Below are positions 8,449-19,685 of a stretch of DNA of 64,000 bases, piece by piece. A model generated the notes under the pieces. That model ran no database searches. It was not told where the DNA came from and saw only the letters and a list, made by a program, of their open reading frames with translations. Source of the DNA: Leisingera sp. ANG-M7 (GTDB lineage Bacteria > Pseudomonadota > Alphaproteobacteria > Rhodobacterales > Rhodobacteraceae); contig NZ_JWLI01000001.1 of NCBI RefSeq assembly GCF_000813965.1, positions 434,001-498,000 of the forward strand, read 5' to 3'. Numbering within the stretch: the stretch's first letter is position 1; each line of letters opens with the position of its first letter. A program made the position numbers and the translations under genes.

Positions 8449-9195
8449 CTAGAAATAGATGTCGGCCGCGGGAATGCTGACGCGGCCCTTGGCGGTGTTT
8501 AGGACAAGGTTGCCGCTGGCGTCCACCGTTTCAAAGGTGCCTTCGGTCTCAGACGCCACGGTCTTGGCAGTGATCACCTCACCCAGCTTGGCCGCACGTG
8601 CGAGCCATTCGATACGGATCGGCTCGAACCCGTAGGTTGCGAACTGCTCCTCGTAGCGGGCAAAAGCCTCGGCCACCGCCTCCAGGAATTCCTCCGGTGT
8701 GACCTGCACTCCGGTTTCCGACAACAGCGACACCGGCCAGACGGCGCCGGGTTCCAGCCATTCCTTCATCGGGGTTTCCACCAGGTTGACACCGATGCCG
8801 ACAAACAGGTGGTTCACGCCTTTGCCGTTGCCGGCGCTTTCCAGAAGGATCCCCGCCAGTTTGCCGCCCTTCAGCAGCACATCGTTCGGCCATTTCAGGG
8901 ACAGGCCCTCGCTGCGGCCAGTGACCGCGACACAGGCGTCATAGACCGCGAGTGCGGCGACAAAGCTGCGCAGCGCGGCCTGATCCGGAGCGCCGTCCGG
9001 ACGCATCACCAGAGTAGCCGCGAAATTACCTTTGGGGTCCTTCCAGTCGCGGCCGCGGCGGCCGCGGCCCTGGGTCTGGCGCAGGGCCAGGATCCATTCC
9101 GGCCCGGACAGCTCATCTGCGATGCGGGCAGCTTCGTTCAGGGTGCTGTCCACCTCATCAAGCACCCGTTTTCCATATCCTGCTGGCCAACTCAT
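8449..9195 (-). CDS. birA: Biotin--[acetyl-CoA-carboxylase] ligase (no DNA-binding domain)
   Basis: Activates biotin as biotinyl-AMP and attaches it to the lysine of carboxyl carrier domains. The 248-residue protein starts directly with the ligase domain: DEVDSTLNEA, the biotinoyl-AMP loop GRGRRGRDW and KWPNDVLL are intact, with a short C-terminal SH3-like domain. The N-terminal helix-turn-helix of E. coli BirA is absent, so this is a monofunctional ligase without repressor role. AAGGAG lies 5 bases before the ATG. A likely local substrate is the MCC alpha subunit encoded at 28447-30384, along with acetyl- and propionyl-CoA carboxylases elsewhere. Confidence 0.93.
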   Translation of the reverse strand: MSWPAGYGKRVLDEVDSTLNEAARIADELSGPEWILALRQTQGRGRRGRDWKDPKGNFAATLVMRPDGAPDQAALRSFVAALAVYDACVAVTGRSEGLSLKWPNDVLLKGGKLAGILLESAGNGKGVNHLFVGIGVNLVETPMKEWLEPGAVWPVSLLSETGVQVTPEEFLEAVAEAFARYEEQFATYGFEPIRIEWLARAAKLGEVITAKTVASETEGTFETVDASGNLVLNTAKGRVSIPAADIYF

Positions 9196-9214
9196 ATGCG
9201 CTCCTTAGATGCGG

Positions 9215-9240
9215 AAAGGCCCGGTCACAAGACCGGGCCT
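9215..9240 (-). terminator. Hairpin between nuoN and birA (weak terminator or attenuator)
   Basis: AGGCCCGGTC and GACCGGGCCT form a perfect 10-bp stem with a 4-base loop. On the minus strand only three T residues follow, so complete termination is doubtful. It may lower expression of birA-coaX-rnj relative to nuo, or stabilise the nuo 3' end after processing. Confidence 0.55.
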
Positions 9241-9263
9241 CCCTAGCCTGCCTGAAAAGCAGA

Positions 9264-10703
9264 TCAATTTACAAGGGTTGCTGCCGCGGCAGCGGCGGCG
9301 CTGTCGATGCCGAATTGGTAGACCACGCCCACCAGCATCAACGCCGCAGAGGCCATCAGCGCCACGCCCAGAACCGGAGAGCCCTTGGCCTCCACATCGT
9401 CTTCGCCAGTGCCGAAGTACATGTAGAAGACAATGCGCAGGTAGTAGAAGGCGCCGATGACTGAAGCGACGGCGGAGGCAATGACCAGCGTCATCAGGCC
9501 CGCATCAATACCCGCCTGCCATACGCCGAACTTGGCAAAGAAGCCCAGCATCGGCGGCACGCCAGCCAGCGAGAACATCAGGATCAGCACCGCCAGCGCC
9601 TTGCCCGGCTCGCGCGCGGCGAACTGGTTCAGGGCCTGAATATCTGTCACAGGCTTGCTGTCCTTTTCCAGCATCAGGATGAAGGAGAAGGTGCCGATGT
9701 TCATTGTGATATAGATTGCAAGGTACACCAGCATCGCGGTGATGCCCTGTTCGGTGCCCGCCGCCAGGCCGATCATCGCATAGCCCATGTGGGCGATGGA
9801 GGAGAATGCCATCAGCCGTTTGATGTCGCGCTGGCCGATCGCCGCAATGGCGCCCAGGAACATCGACAGCACCGACAGCACCACGATGATCTGCTGCCAG
9901 TCAGCAATTGCGCCGCCGAAGGCGTCGAACAGCACCCGGGCGAACAACCCCATGGCCGCCACTTTCGGTGCAGTGGCAAAGAAAGCAGTGACCGGGGTCG
10001 GCGAGCCCTCATAGACGTCCGGGGTCCACATGTGGAACGGAACCGCAGAAACCTTGAACGCAAGCCCCGAGATCATGAAGACCAGGCCGAACAGCATGCC
10101 GATGGACATATGCCCCTGCTCCGCCACCTGGATGATGCCCGCGAACTGGGTGGTGCCGGCAAAGCCATAGACCAGCGAGGCGCCATAAAGCAGCAGGCCG
10201 GAGGACAGTGCGCCCAGCACAAAGTACTTGAGGCCCGCCTCGGTCGACTTGACGCTGTCGCGGCGCATCGCGGCCACGACGTAGAGCGACAGCGACTGCA
10301 GCTCCAGCCCCATATAGAGGGACATCAGGTCACCAGCGGAAACCATCATCATCATGCCGACAGCGGCCAGCGCCACCAGGACCGGGTATTCGAACCGCAA
10401 AATGCCGCGGCGCGCCATGTAGTCCTGGCCGATCAGCAGCACAGCGGATGCGCCCAAGAGCAGCGCCACCTTGGCAAAGCGCGAGAAGCCGTCGTCGATG
10501 AACATGCCGTTGAATGCCGTTTGGGTACCGGCCGGGCTGGAGGCGATCCAGAAGGCAACCAGCGCCAGCAGCCCGGCCGTGCTCCAGACCAGCGGCACCG
10601 CCAGCTTGTCCTTGCCGGTGTAGACGGCGCCAAGCAGCGCCGCCATGGCGTAAAGCGCCAGAACGATCTCTGGCAGGATTACGGTAAGATCAGCTTGGAT
10701 CAT
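9264..10703 (-). CDS. nuoN: NADH-quinone oxidoreductase subunit N
   Basis: Antiporter-like membrane subunit of complex I, proximal to the quinone module among the three large proton-pumping subunits. The 479-residue protein is almost entirely transmembrane helix (about 14 spans). It keeps the key charged residues: Glu134 in [10 protein letters not shown] and the lysine Lys217 in [16 protein letters not shown], followed by the broken-helix motif [11 protein letters not shown]. It is the last nuo gene; it starts 15 bases after nuoM and is followed by a hairpin before birA. Confidence 0.96.
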   Translation of the reverse strand: MIQADLTVILPEIVLALYAMAALLGAVYTGKDKLAVPLVWSTAGLLALVAFWIASSPAGTQTAFNGMFIDDGFSRFAKVALLLGASAVLLIGQDYMARRGILRFEYPVLVALAAVGMMMMVSAGDLMSLYMGLELQSLSLYVVAAMRRDSVKSTEAGLKYFVLGALSSGLLLYGASLVYGFAGTTQFAGIIQVAEQGHMSIGMLFGLVFMISGLAFKVSAVPFHMWTPDVYEGSPTPVTAFFATAPKVAAMGLFARVLFDAFGGAIADWQQIIVVLSVLSMFLGAIAAIGQRDIKRLMAFSSIAHMGYAMIGLAAGTEQGITAMLVYLAIYITMNIGTFSFILMLEKDSKPVTDIQALNQFAAREPGKALAVLILMFSLAGVPPMLGFFAKFGVWQAGIDAGLMTLVIASAVASVIGAFYYLRIVFYMYFGTGEDDVEAKGSPVLGVALMASAALMLVGVVYQFGIDSAAAAAAATLVN

Positions 10704-10718
10704 CTGCCTGATGCTCCC

Positions 10719-12269
10719 TTAGTGCGAAGCAATCTGGGTCGCGGCGGGCGCAGTGTCCGCAGCAGCCAGAGACTGGTTGAAGTTTGCAATCAGCGCCTCG
10801 GTCGAAGGGCTGATGATGTCGGTGACCAGCGACGGGTAAACGCCCAGAAGCAGGGTCATGACGACCAGCGGCGCAAAGACGAAACGCTCACGCGCGGTCA
10901 TGTCGCGGATGCCCATCAGGCTGCCCTTGATCAGGTCGCCGAACACTACGCGGCGGTACAGCCACAGCGCGTAACCCGCCGAGAAGATCACGCCGGTTGC
11001 CGCCACCGCGGTTACCCAGGTGTTCTTCTGGAAGGTGCCCATCAGGGTCAGGAATTCACCGACAAAGCCCGAAGTGCCCGGCAGGCCGACGTTGCCCATG
11101 GTGAAGAACATGAACACCAGCGCATAAGCCGGCATCCGGATAACCAGACCGCCATAAGCGTCAATGTCGCGGGTATGCATCCGGTCATAGATCACACCCA
11201 CGCAAAGGAAGAGAGCGGCGGAGATGAAGCCGTGCGACAGCATCTGGAAGATGGCGCCGTCAATACCCTGCTGGTTGGCGGCAAAGATGCCCATGGTGAC
11301 AAAGCCCATGTGCGCAACCGAGGAGTAGGCAATCAGCTTCTTCATGTCTTCCTGCACCATCGCCACCAGCGAGGTGTAGACCACCGCAATCGCGGACATC
11401 CACAGGACCACATCGGTCATCACGTCCGCGCCCACCGGGAACATCGGCAAGCTGAAGCGCAGGAAACCGTAGCCGCCCATTTTCAGCAGGATCGCCGCCA
11501 GCACCACTGAGCCCGCGGTCGGCGCCTGCACGTGCGCGTCCGGCAGCCAGGTGTGCACCGGCCACATCGGCATCTTCACCGCGAAGGAGGCGAAGAAGGC
11601 CAGGAACATCAGTGTCTGCGCGCCGCCCAGAACATGGATGCCCAAGACGTCGAACGACGCCGCCGAGAAGCTGTGGGTCAGAAGGGTTTCAATATCGGTG
11701 GTGCCGGCATCCACATACATGAAGACCATCGCCACCAGCATCAGCACCGAGCCGAAGAAGGTGTAGAGGAAGAATTTGAAGGACGCGTAGATCCGCTCCT
11801 TGCCGCCCCAGATGCCGATGATCAGGAACATCGGAATGAGGCCTGCCTCGAAGAACAAGTAAAACAGAACCAGGTCCAGCGCCATGAAGACACCCAGCAT
11901 CAGGGTCTCCAGCAGCAGGAAGGCGATCATGTATTCCTTCACCCGATCAGTGACCGACCAGCTGGCCAGGATGGTCAGCGGCATGATGAAGGTGGTCAGC
12001 ATCACGAACAGAACCGAGATGCCGTCAACGCCCATCTTGTACTTGAGCCCGAAGATCCAGGCCCGGTCCTCGACGAACTGGAAGCCGGTGTTGGCCGGAT
12101 CGAACTGCGAATAAATCCCCAGGCTCACCAGGAAGGTGATCGTGGTGGCAAAGAGCGCAACAAACTTGGCGTTGCGCTGCGCCGCCTTATCCTCGCCGCG
12201 CAGGAACAGGGCCAGGATGGCCGCCGCGAGCGCCGGGATGAAGGTGACAATAGAAAGGAGATTGTCCAT
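10719..12269 (-). CDS. nuoM: NADH-quinone oxidoreductase subunit M
   Basis: Middle antiporter-like proton-pumping subunit of complex I. The 516-residue protein has the usual 14 or so helices. Glu141 ([10 protein letters not shown]) and Lys232 ([17 protein letters not shown]) match the essential Glu144/Lys234 pair described for E. coli NuoM. The stretch [13 protein letters not shown] is the discontinuous helix. Its ATG overlaps the nuoL stop by one base (TGATG), which favours coupled translation and equal stoichiometry. The C-terminus is a short Ala-rich tail. Confidence 0.96.
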   Translation of the reverse strand: MDNLLSIVTFIPALAAAILALFLRGEDKAAQRNAKFVALFATTITFLVSLGIYSQFDPANTGFQFVEDRAWIFGLKYKMGVDGISVLFVMLTTFIMPLTILASWSVTDRVKEYMIAFLLLETLMLGVFMALDLVLFYLFFEAGLIPMFLIIGIWGGKERIYASFKFFLYTFFGSVLMLVAMVFMYVDAGTTDIETLLTHSFSAASFDVLGIHVLGGAQTLMFLAFFASFAVKMPMWPVHTWLPDAHVQAPTAGSVVLAAILLKMGGYGFLRFSLPMFPVGADVMTDVVLWMSAIAVVYTSLVAMVQEDMKKLIAYSSVAHMGFVTMGIFAANQQGIDGAIFQMLSHGFISAALFLCVGVIYDRMHTRDIDAYGGLVIRMPAYALVFMFFTMGNVGLPGTSGFVGEFLTLMGTFQKNTWVTAVAATGVIFSAGYALWLYRRVVFGDLIKGSLMGIRDMTARERFVFAPLVVMTLLLGVYPSLVTDIISPSTEALIANFNQSLAAADTAPAATQIASH

Positions 12270-14401
12270 CAGTGCGCTCCTCCGCCGATCGACATCCAGG
12301 TGACCAGGGCTGCAATGCCCAGCACCATCCAGAAGGCATAAGTGAAGATGTAGCCGGACTGTGCGCGTCCAGCGAGACGGGTGAAGAAGGGCACAACGCC
12401 CATGGCCAGACCGTTCAGGAAGCCGTCGATGGTATTGCCATCGCCGCGTTTCCAGAAGAAGCGGCCGAGCGCCACGGCTGGCTTGACGAAGATCACGTTG
12501 TAGATCTCGTCAAAGTACCACTTGTTCAAGAGGAACAGGTACAGCGGACGCTGCTGCTTGGCCAGGCGCGCGGGCAGCGACGGGTTCCAGATGTAGAACC
12601 ACAGCGCCAGCACCAGGCCGCCGATCATGGCAGCGAAGGGGGACAGCTTCACCCATTTCGGTGCCGCATGGGCATCCTCCAGGATGTGGTTGTCCGGCGC
12701 AATGTAAAGTGCACCCTCGCCCGGCTTGCCGGCAAACACATAGTGGTGCTCGCCGCCGTGTGGCGCGTCTTCGCCGTGGGCGGCCTCTTCACCGTGCGCA
12801 GCGTCATCGCCATGCGTGGCCTCTTCGCCGTGACCGGCTTCTTCGCCATGCGCAGCAGCAGACGCTTCCGCCACCGGGATGCCATAGAATTTGCCGACCT
12901 GATCAGCGTGGCCGAAGAAACTGCTGTACCACAGCATGCCCGAGAAGATCGCTCCCAGGGCTAGCACGCCCAGCGGCACCAGCATGGTCCAGGGGCTTTC
13001 ATGGGCGTGGTCGTGGGTGTGCTTGTCGCCGCGCGCCTCACCGTAGAAGGTCATGAAGATCAGGCGCCAGGAGTAGAACGAGGTCATGAAGGCTGCGATT
13101 ACCAGCGCCCAGAAGCCGAACATCGAGCCGCCCGCATAAGCGCTTTCGATGATGGCGTCCTTGGACACAAAGCCCGCAAAGCCAACCCAGCCGCTCAGCG
13201 GAATGCCGACACCTGTGATGGCCAGCGTGCCGATCATCATCGCCCAGAAGGTATAGGGGATCTTCTTGCGCAGCGCGCCGTAGTTCCGCATGTCCTGCTC
13301 GTGGTGCATTGCGTGGATCACCGACCCGGCGCCAAGGAACAGCATCGCCTTGAAGAAGGCGTGGGTGAACAGGTGGAACATCGCCGCGGAATACATGCCG
13401 ACACCAGCCGCAACGAACATGTAGCCCAGCTGCGAGCAGGTCGAATAGGCGATCACGCGCTTGATGTCGTTCTGCACAAGGCCGACGGTGGCCGCGAAGA
13501 AGGCGGTTGCCGCGCCAAGGGCAGTGATGAAGGCCGCGGCCTCAGGCGCGAACTCGATCAGCGGCGACATGCGGCAGACCAGGAACACGCCTGCGGTCAC
13601 CATGGTCGCGGCGTGGATCAGCGCCGACACTGGGGTCGGGCCTTCCATCGCGTCCGGCAGCCAGGTGTGCAGGATCAGCTGCGCCGATTTGCCCATCGCA
13701 CCGACAAACAGCAGGAAGGCCAGCAGGTTCGCCGCATTCCACTCGGTCCACAGGAAGGAGACCTGGGTCTCCGCCAACGTGGGGGCCGCCGTAAAGATGT
13801 CGGACAGGTTGATGCTGTCGGTCAGGAAGAACAGGCCGAAGATCCCCAGCGCAAAGCCGAAGTCGCCGACGCGGTTGACGATAAACGCTTTCATCGCCGC
13901 CGCATTGGCCGAAGGCTTGCGGTAGTAGAAGCCGATCAGCAAGTAGGAAGCGACACCAACGCCTTCCCAGCCGAAGAACATTTGCACCAGGTTGTCGGAG
14001 GTCACCAGCATCAGCATCGCGAAGGTGAAGAACGACAGGTACGCAAAGAAGCGCGGTTTGTAGCTCTCGCCCTCTTTCCACTGCGGATCATGGTCCATGT
14101 AGCCGAAGGAGTAGAGGTGCACGAGCGACGAGACCGTGGTGATCACGATCAGCATGATCGCGGTCAGCCGGTCCAGGCGGATCGCCCAATCGGTCGACAG
14201 GGTGCCACTTTCGATCCAGCGCAGGATCTGGATGGTCTCGGTCTGCCCGTCAAAGGTCAGGAAGGTGATCCAGCTGAGGAGCGCCGCCAGGAACAGCAGC
14301 GCTGTGGCGGTCACGGTGGCGGCCTTCTCGCCGATCATCTTGTGGCCGAAACCGCAGATAATCGCGCCAACCAGCGGGGCAAAGAGGAGGATGGTTTCCA
14401 T
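12269..14401 (-). CDS. nuoL: NADH-quinone oxidoreductase subunit L with His-rich repeat loop
   Basis: Distal proton-pumping subunit of complex I with the long lateral helix at its C-terminus. The 710-residue protein keeps Glu146 ([12 protein letters not shown]) and Lys238 ([32 protein letters not shown] region). It is longer than E. coli NuoL (about 610). The extra length includes a loop at about residues 511-580 carrying six tandem His-Gly-acidic hexapeptides (518-553). A second His cluster, HTHDHAH (461-467), lies one loop earlier. Both are outside the helices. Start ATG is 6 bases after the nuoK stop. The repeat may bind metal or be a neutral expanded linker; see findings. Confidence 0.95.
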   Translation of the reverse strand: METILLFAPLVGAIICGFGHKMIGEKAATVTATALLFLAALLSWITFLTFDGQTETIQILRWIESGTLSTDWAIRLDRLTAIMLIVITTVSSLVHLYSFGYMDHDPQWKEGESYKPRFFAYLSFFTFAMLMLVTSDNLVQMFFGWEGVGVASYLLIGFYYRKPSANAAAMKAFIVNRVGDFGFALGIFGLFFLTDSINLSDIFTAAPTLAETQVSFLWTEWNAANLLAFLLFVGAMGKSAQLILHTWLPDAMEGPTPVSALIHAATMVTAGVFLVCRMSPLIEFAPEAAAFITALGAATAFFAATVGLVQNDIKRVIAYSTCSQLGYMFVAAGVGMYSAAMFHLFTHAFFKAMLFLGAGSVIHAMHHEQDMRNYGALRKKIPYTFWAMMIGTLAITGVGIPLSGWVGFAGFVSKDAIIESAYAGGSMFGFWALVIAAFMTSFYSWRLIFMTFYGEARGDKHTHDHAHESPWTMLVPLGVLALGAIFSGMLWYSSFFGHADQVGKFYGIPVAEASAAAHGEEAGHGEEATHGDDAAHGEEAAHGEDAPHGGEHHYVFAGKPGEGALYIAPDNHILEDAHAAPKWVKLSPFAAMIGGLVLALWFYIWNPSLPARLAKQQRPLYLFLLNKWYFDEIYNVIFVKPAVALGRFFWKRGDGNTIDGFLNGLAMGVVPFFTRLAGRAQSGYIFTYAFWMVLGIAALVTWMSIGGGAH
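12743..12850 (-). repeat. 18-bp tandem repeat encoding HG(E/D)(E/D)Ax hexapeptides in nuoL
   Basis: Six in-frame units of 18 bases encode, in order, [30 protein letters not shown] and the degenerate HGGEHH. The repeat is preserved at both DNA and protein level, which suggests recent slippage expansion or selection for the pattern. Confidence 0.85.
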
Positions 14402-14407
14402 GTGTCT

Positions 14408-14713
14408 TCAGCCCTTCATCACGTTGACGTCTTCGACGGCGATGGTGCCGCGGTTGCGGAAGAAGCAGACCAGGATCGCAAGACCGATGGCGGCCTCAGC
14501 CGCGGCCACGGTCAGCACGAACAGGGTGAAGACCTGCCCCACCAGATCGCCCAGGAAGCTGGAGAATGCGACCAGATTGATGTTCACCGCCAGGAGCATC
14601 AGTTCGATGCTCATCAGGAGGATGATCACGTTCTTGCGGTTCAGGAAGAGCCCGAAGATGCCGATGACGAACAGCGTCGCCGCGACGGTCAGATAATGTT
14701 CAAGTCCAATCAT
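14408..14713 (-). CDS. nuoK: NADH-quinone oxidoreductase subunit K
   Basis: Small membrane subunit of complex I (homologue of mitochondrial ND4L) in the proton path between the quinone site and the antiporter subunits. The 101-residue protein has three transmembrane helices and both conserved membrane glutamates, Glu37 ([10 protein letters not shown]) and Glu73 ([10 protein letters not shown]). It starts 4 bases after the nuoJ stop. Confidence 0.96.
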   Translation of the reverse strand: MIGLEHYLTVAATLFVIGIFGLFLNRKNVIILLMSIELMLLAVNINLVAFSSFLGDLVGQVFTLFVLTVAAAEAAIGLAILVCFFRNRGTIAVEDVNVMKG

Positions 14714-14717
14714 TGGA

Positions 14718-15320
14718 TCACAGCCCCTGCCCCGGTTTCACGTCCTTGAGCTCCATCGCGGCGGCCGGGTCGCGCATCATCTGCGCGACCACGTCCTGGC
14801 GCTTGACGTCGGTGCGGTGGCGCAGGGTCAGCACGATTGCGCCGATCATCGCCACCAGCAGGATCAGGCCCGCCAGCTGGAACAGAAGGAAATATTGATC
14901 ATAGATGATGAGGCCGAGCGCCTCGGTGTTGTGGCGGTCCGCAGGCACCGGATTGGCGAGCAGCTCAGGCGCCTTGTGGGCGGTTTCCCAGACGCCGAAG
15001 GCCATCACGAACTGCATCAGGATCACCAGGCCGATCAGCAGCGCCAGTGGCATGTAGCGCGCCATCTCTGCCTTCAGCGCGGCAAAATCCACATCCAGCA
15101 TCATCACCACAAACAGGAACAGCACCGCGACCGCGCCCACGTAGACGATGACCAGCAGCATGGCGACGAATTCCGCGCCCAGCAGCACAAACAGCCCGGC
15201 CGAGGAAAGGAAGGCCAGGATCAGCCACAGCACCGAATGGACCGGTTGGCGGCTGATCACGGTGAACAGCCCGCCGGTGATGGCGCTGATGGCGAAGAGG
15301 TAGAAGGCAAAAACGCTCAT
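14718..15320 (-). CDS. nuoJ: NADH-quinone oxidoreductase subunit J
   Basis: Membrane subunit of complex I (ND6 homologue) with five predicted helices. The third contains the conserved glycine/tyrosine-rich stretch [20 protein letters not shown] with the pi-bulge that moves during turnover. Length of 200 residues is normal. Its ATG overlaps the stop of the upstream CMD-like gene (ATGA), so this non-complex-I gene is translationally tied to nuoJ. Confidence 0.96.
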   Translation of the reverse strand: MSVFAFYLFAISAITGGLFTVISRQPVHSVLWLILAFLSSAGLFVLLGAEFVAMLLVIVYVGAVAVLFLFVVMMLDVDFAALKAEMARYMPLALLIGLVILMQFVMAFGVWETAHKAPELLANPVPADRHNTEALGLIIYDQYFLLFQLAGLILLVAMIGAIVLTLRHRTDVKRQDVVAQMMRDPAAAMELKDVKPGQGL

Positions 15321-15736
15321 GTCTCATCGTCCCTTTTGTCGTCCATGACCGATTGCGCCAGATCCAGCGCCCGGTTCATGGCCGGAATGCCGGCAAACAC
15401 CGACATTTGTCCGATCGTTTCCACGATCTCTTGTTTCTTGGCGCCGGCCGCGAGGGCGTGGCGCACGGTCTGGCGCACAGCACTGTCAGCTTGTGCGCCC
15501 TGCATTGTCAGCCCGGCCAGTGTCAGCAGCAGCCGGGTCTTGGCATCCAGCCCGTCCTTGTTGACGGTGTTGCCGAACATCATTTCCATGACCTCTTTGG
15601 GCATGGTGGGCCACAGCGCTTCGAACTCCTTGAACGCCTCGGAAGGCGAGAAGCTCTCCAGCGCCGGGTTGAACGCCTTGGCCATCTGCTGGGCCTGCGC
15701 CATCATGGCCTCAAAAGGGTTCTTAGGATCAGTCAT
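15317..15736 (-). CDS. Carboxymuconolactone decarboxylase-like protein inserted between nuoI and nuoJ
   Basis: A 139-residue protein with a CMD-like helical domain in its second half ([20 protein letters not shown], then [21 protein letters not shown]). Residues 1-60 form a charged, helical N-terminus ([19 protein letters not shown]). The catalytic CxxC of AhpD-type alkylhydroperoxidases is absent and there is no cysteine in the domain, so peroxidase activity is unlikely. No signal peptide or membrane span is present. It overlaps nuoI upstream and nuoJ downstream by 4 bases each, so it is embedded in the complex I translational chain. A role in complex I assembly or stability is inference from context only. 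Confidence 0.75.
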   Translation of the reverse strand: MTDPKNPFEAMMAQAQQMAKAFNPALESFSPSEAFKEFEALWPTMPKEVMEMMFGNTVNKDGLDAKTRLLLTLAGLTMQGAQADSAVRQTVRHALAAGAKKQEIVETIGQMSVFAGIPAMNRALDLAQSVMDDKRDDET

Positions 15737-16227
15737 CGGTACGGCGCGTCGATTTCCAGGTTGCGGGCGATCTCGGCTTCCCAGCGCTCCCCGTTCGAAA
15801 GCAGCTTCTCCTTGTCGTAGAACAGCTCCTCGCGGGTCTCGGTGGCGAACTCGAAGTTCGGGCCTTCGACAATCGCATCCACCGGGCAGGCTTCCTGGCA
15901 GAAACCGCAGTAGATACATTTGGTCATGTCGATGTCATAACGCGTGGTGCGGCGGCTGCCGTCCTCGCGCGGTTCCGCGTCGATGGTGATCGCCTGCGCC
16001 GGACAGACCGCCTCGCAGAGCTTGCAGGCAATGCAGCGTTCCTCGCCGTTGGGGTAGCGGCGCAGCGCGTGCTCACCGCGGAAGCGGGGCGACAGCGGGC
16101 CCTTCTCGTGCGGGTAGTTCAGGGTGGCCTTGGGGGCGAAGAAATACTTCAGCCCCAGTTTGAAGCCGACCCAGAAATCCTGCAGCAGGAAGTATTTGGC
16201 GGCGCGGGTGTAGTCGATGTTCGCCAT
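15733..16227 (-). CDS. nuoI: NADH-quinone oxidoreductase subunit I (two 4Fe-4S clusters)
   Basis: Peripheral-arm subunit carrying clusters N6a and N6b that pass electrons towards N2. The 164-residue protein has two ferredoxin motifs, [12 protein letters not shown] (Cys65, 68, 71, 75) and [12 protein letters not shown] (Cys104, 107, 110, 114). An N-terminal amphipathic helix ([10 protein letters not shown] region) anchors it at the membrane arm. It starts 3 bases after the nuoH stop and overlaps the next gene by 4 bases. Confidence 0.97.
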   Translation of the reverse strand: MANIDYTRAAKYFLLQDFWVGFKLGLKYFFAPKATLNYPHEKGPLSPRFRGEHALRRYPNGEERCIACKLCEAVCPAQAITIDAEPREDGSRRTTRYDIDMTKCIYCGFCQEACPVDAIVEGPNFEFATETREELFYDKEKLLSNGERWEAEIARNLEIDAPYR

Positions 16228-16230
16228 CAG

Positions 16231-17268
16231 TTAGCCTCCCACGGTCCAGCGGGCGAAGATGCCCCAGAACCAGTCAAATTTTGCAGCAAAGGACACGAAA
16301 ACCACCCAGGCCAGCGAGAACGGCAGGAACACTTTCCAGCCCAGGCGCATCAGCTGGTCATAGCGGTAGCGCGGGGTGATCGCCTTTACCATTGCGAAGA
16401 GGAAGAAGAAGAACGCCATCTTGGCAACCATCCACAGGACGCCATCAGGCAGGCCCGGGATCGGGGACAGCCAGCCACCGAAGAACAGCAGAGAGGTCAG
16501 TGCGCACATCAGGAAGATGGCGATGTATTCACCGGCCATGAACAAGAGGAACGGGGTTGCCGAGTATTCCACCTGGTAGCCCGCGACCAGTTCGGACTCC
16601 GCTTCCGGCAGGTCGAACGGCGGGCGGTTGGTTTCTGCCAGCGCCGAGATGAAGAACAGGAAGACCATCGGGAAGTGCGGGATCCAGTACCAATTCAACA
16701 GGCCCAGATCGCCATCCTGCGCGCGCACGATGTCACCGAAGTTCATCGAGCCGGTTGAAATGATCACGCCGATGATGATCAGGCCGATGGAAACCTCGTA
16801 GGAGATCATCTGTGCGGCGGACCGCAGCGAGCCCAGGAACGGATATTTCGAGTTAGACGCCCAGCCGCCCATGATCACGCCGTAAACCTCCAAGCTGGAG
16901 ACCGCGAAGACGTAAAGGATGGCGACATTGATGTCCGACAGGACCCAGCCGTCGTTGAAGGGGATCACAGCCCAGGCGATCATCGCCAGCACGAAGGAGG
17001 TCATCGGCGCCAGGATGAAGACGGTGCGGTCGGCACCGGCCGGGATCACCACCTCCTTGACCACGTATTTCAGCGCGTCGGCCACCGATTGCAGCAGGCC
17101 GTAGACGCCCACCACGTTCGGGCCCCGGCGCATCTGGACCGCGGCCCAGATCTTTCGGTCCCCGTAGACGAGGAACAGGAGCGAGATCATCACAAAGGCA
17201 ACAACTGCAAGCACTTGCGCCAGGATCAGAACAGCGATGCCGCCTGGAGTGTTAAAGAAATCAGCCAT
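16231..17268 (-). CDS. nuoH: NADH-quinone oxidoreductase subunit H
   Basis: Membrane subunit (ND1 homologue) that forms the quinone chamber and joins the peripheral and membrane arms. The 345-residue protein has about eight helices and the conserved acidic loop [22 protein letters not shown] region that links the quinone site to the proton channels. The motif [15 protein letters not shown] near residue 45 lines the quinone entry. It starts 6 bases after the upstream lipoprotein gene. Confidence 0.97.
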   Translation of the reverse strand: MADFFNTPGGIAVLILAQVLAVVAFVMISLLFLVYGDRKIWAAVQMRRGPNVVGVYGLLQSVADALKYVVKEVVIPAGADRTVFILAPMTSFVLAMIAWAVIPFNDGWVLSDINVAILYVFAVSSLEVYGVIMGGWASNSKYPFLGSLRSAAQMISYEVSIGLIIIGVIISTGSMNFGDIVRAQDGDLGLLNWYWIPHFPMVFLFFISALAETNRPPFDLPEAESELVAGYQVEYSATPFLLFMAGEYIAIFLMCALTSLLFFGGWLSPIPGLPDGVLWMVAKMAFFFFLFAMVKAITPRYRYDQLMRLGWKVFLPFSLAWVVFVSFAAKFDWFWGIFARWTVGG

Positions 17269-17274
17269 AGGTCC

Positions 17275-17661
17275 TCACACCGTGGGTATTCCGTTTGCCG
17301 CGCAATCCGCAACCGCGACATCAGCGTCGATGGTGCGCAGCCCGCGCGGCAGAGAGGGCGAAATCAGGTAAACCGCATCCGCGGAAGATTTGCCCCCAGC
17401 CTGTGTCAAAGTTGTGCGCACATGGCGCGCAAATCCGTAACCCCGGATCAGCGCGTATTGCGCGGCGGCGCATTCCGCATAGTTCTCAATGTCTTCCGGC
17501 GCGGCGGCACCGCGCATGGAGACGTGAAATTGCACCAGATCGCCCTCCAGCAGGCTGGTTTCCACCCCTTCGTAAGCCGGGACGGGCCGCTCGCCTCCGC
17601 TGCCAGGCGCCATTGCGCAGGCGGCCAGCAGAAAGGGCGTTATGAGGGCGAGGCGGATCAT
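17275..17661 (-). CDS. Hypothetical lipoprotein between nuoG and nuoH
   Basis: A 128-residue protein whose N-terminus [15 protein letters not shown] is a signal peptide ending in a lipobox (LAAC, Cys15). It should be lipidated and held on the periplasmic face of a membrane. The mature part is soluble and contains three more cysteines (in [15 protein letters not shown] and the lipobox); the two internal ones could form a disulfide. No known domain is recognised. Its ATG overlaps the nuoG stop by 4 bases and nuoH starts 6 bases later, so it is made from the complex I mRNA. A periplasmic assembly or supernumerary role is possible but unproven. Confidence 0.7.
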   Translation of the reverse strand: MIRLALITPFLLAACAMAPGSGGERPVPAYEGVETSLLEGDLVQFHVSMRGAAAPEDIENYAECAAAQYALIRGYGFARHVRTTLTQAGGKSSADAVYLISPSLPRGLRTIDADVAVADCAANGIPTV

Positions 17662-19682
17662 TCGGCGGCCATTGCCTCGTTTCCGCGGGCTTTCACGCCT
17701 GCCGACAGTTCCGCCATCAGCTGGGATGCGCGGGCGATCGGGTTGGTCAGGTAGAAGTCCTTGATCGCAGGCAGGAAGTCGGCGTTGCCAAGCTTGTCCT
17801 GCTCCAGCGGCTCGCCGTCCTTTTCGGCCACTTCGTCGATCCGGGCCAGATGCGGAACTTCGGCGACCAGCGCCTGGCGCAGCTGCGCCAGCGAGTCATA
17901 GCCCAGCTTGGCATCTGCTTCGGCGCTGAGCGCGCGCAGGATGGCCCAGTTTTCCTTGGCCTCACCCGGCGCAAAGGCTGCGCGCATCGCCAGCTGCGGG
18001 CGGCCTTCGGTGTTCACGAACAGGCCGTTTTCCTCGGTGTAGGTCGCGCCCGGCAGGATCACGTCGGCGCGGTGCGCACCGCGGTCGCCGTGGGAGCCCT
18101 GGTAGATCACAAAGGCGCCTGCGTCGATTTCCACCTCATCGGCGCCGAGGTTATAGATCACCTCTGCCCCATCGATAGCAGCTGCCATGCCGCCTTCGGT
18201 CACTGCACCGATATCCATCGCACCAACGCGGGAGGCCGCGGTGTGCAGCACCATCAGCTTGGAGCCGGACAGTTCCGCCATCTTCTGGGCCGCAGCCATC
18301 ACCGCCAGACCATCGGCCTCGCGCAGGGCGCCCTGTCCCACAATGACTACAGTTTTCTTGGCGTCACGGGTCTCGTCTGAGACGCCCTTGGCGATCATGT
18401 CGCTGAGTGCGTCGCGGCCGGTGCCTGCGTGGTAGTATTCATAGGTCAGATCCGCTGCAGGGCCGATCAGCGCAACTTCGGCGCCTTTGGCCCAGGCCTT
18501 GCGGATGCGCGCGTTCAGAACCGGCGCCTCATCGCGCGGGTTGGTGCCGATCAGCAGGATCATCTCAGCCTCATCGAGATCCTCGATGGTGGCCGTGCCG
18601 GCATAGCCCGCCCGGTTGCCGATCGGCAGACGGGCGTTGTCGGTGCGGCATTCAACCTTGCCGCCCAGCCCCTCAACCAGCTGCTTCAGCGCGAAGGCTG
18701 CCTCGACCGGCACCAGATCGCCAATCAAGCCTGCAACCTTCTTGCCTTTCATGGCGGTTGCCGCGGCAGACAGCGCCTCCGCCCAGGTCGCGGGCTTCAG
18801 CTTGCCATCGACGCGCACGTAAGGACGGTCGAGGCGCTGGCGGCGCAACCCGTCCCAGACAAAGCGGGTCTTGTCGCTGATCCATTCCTCGTTCACGCCA
18901 TCGTGGTTGCGCGGCAGGATGCGCATGACTTCGCGCCCCTTGGTATCCACGCGGATGTTCGACCCCAGCGCGTCCATCACGTCGATGGTTTCGGTCTTGG
19001 TCAGCTCCCACGGACGGGCGGTGAAGGCATAGGGCTTGGACGTCAGCGCGCCCACCGGGCACAGGTCGATGATGTTGCCCTGCAGGTTCGATCGCAGCGT
19101 CTGGTTCAGATAGGAAGTGATCTCCGCATCCTCACCGCGACCGGTCTGACCCATCTGGGTGATGCCTGCGACCTCAGTGGTGAAGCGCACACAGCGGGTG
19201 CAGGAAATGCAGCGGGTCATGGTGGTGGAGACCAGCGGACCGAGGTCCAGATCGTCCACCGCGCGCTTGGCTTCCTTGAAGCGGCTGCCCGACAGGCCAT
19301 AGGCCATCGCCTGGTCCTGCAGGTCGCATTCGCCGCCCTGGTCGCAGATCGGGCAATCCAGCGGGTGGTTGATCAGCATGAATTCCATCACGCCTTCGCG
19401 GGCTTTCTTGACCATCGGCGAGTTGGTTTTCACCTGCGGCGCCTGGCCCTCGGGACCGGGGCGCAAATCGCGCACCTGCATCGCGCAGGAGGCAGCAGGC
19501 TTCGGCGGGCCGCCCACGACCTCAACCAGGCACATGCGGCAGTTGCCGGCAATCGACAGCCGCTCATGGTAGCAGAAGCGCGGGATCTCGACGCCGGCCT
19601 CCTCACAGGCCTGGATCAGGGTCATGGCCCCATCCACCTCGATCTCGGTTCCGTCAATGTTGATCTTGCGGAGGTCAGACAT
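17658..19682 (-). CDS. nuoG: NADH-quinone oxidoreductase subunit G
   Basis: Large iron-sulfur subunit of the peripheral arm. The 674-residue protein has an N-terminal 2Fe-2S ferredoxin domain (Cys37, 48, 51, 66; N1b), the His-ligated N5 site [14 protein letters not shown] (His106, Cys110, 113, 119) and the N4 site [10 protein letters not shown] (Cys158, 161, 164) with a later IDLCPVGAL. The long C-terminal half is the inactive molybdopterin-oxidoreductase-like domain. The extra N7 cluster motif found in E. coli NuoG is not evident. Length matches the Paracoccus/mitochondrial type. It starts 3 bases after the DUF5333 gene. Confidence 0.97.
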   Translation of the reverse strand: MSDLRKINIDGTEIEVDGAMTLIQACEEAGVEIPRFCYHERLSIAGNCRMCLVEVVGGPPKPAASCAMQVRDLRPGPEGQAPQVKTNSPMVKKAREGVMEFMLINHPLDCPICDQGGECDLQDQAMAYGLSGSRFKEAKRAVDDLDLGPLVSTTMTRCISCTRCVRFTTEVAGITQMGQTGRGEDAEITSYLNQTLRSNLQGNIIDLCPVGALTSKPYAFTARPWELTKTETIDVMDALGSNIRVDTKGREVMRILPRNHDGVNEEWISDKTRFVWDGLRRQRLDRPYVRVDGKLKPATWAEALSAAATAMKGKKVAGLIGDLVPVEAAFALKQLVEGLGGKVECRTDNARLPIGNRAGYAGTATIEDLDEAEMILLIGTNPRDEAPVLNARIRKAWAKGAEVALIGPAADLTYEYYHAGTGRDALSDMIAKGVSDETRDAKKTVVIVGQGALREADGLAVMAAAQKMAELSGSKLMVLHTAASRVGAMDIGAVTEGGMAAAIDGAEVIYNLGADEVEIDAGAFVIYQGSHGDRGAHRADVILPGATYTEENGLFVNTEGRPQLAMRAAFAPGEAKENWAILRALSAEADAKLGYDSLAQLRQALVAEVPHLARIDEVAEKDGEPLEQDKLGNADFLPAIKDFYLTNPIARASQLMAELSAGVKARGNEAMAAE

Positions 19683-19685
19683 GGT

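Noticed and set aside
13001-14749. A 582-codon plus-strand open frame opposite nuoL and nuoK
   Set aside because: Composition (His, Arg, Gln, Glu rich without hydrophobic core) is a mirror of transmembrane codons on the other strand.
15317-15736. AhpD-type alkylhydroperoxidase activity for the CMD-like protein
   Set aside because: The CxxC active site needed for AhpD chemistry is missing; only the helical fold pattern is shared.
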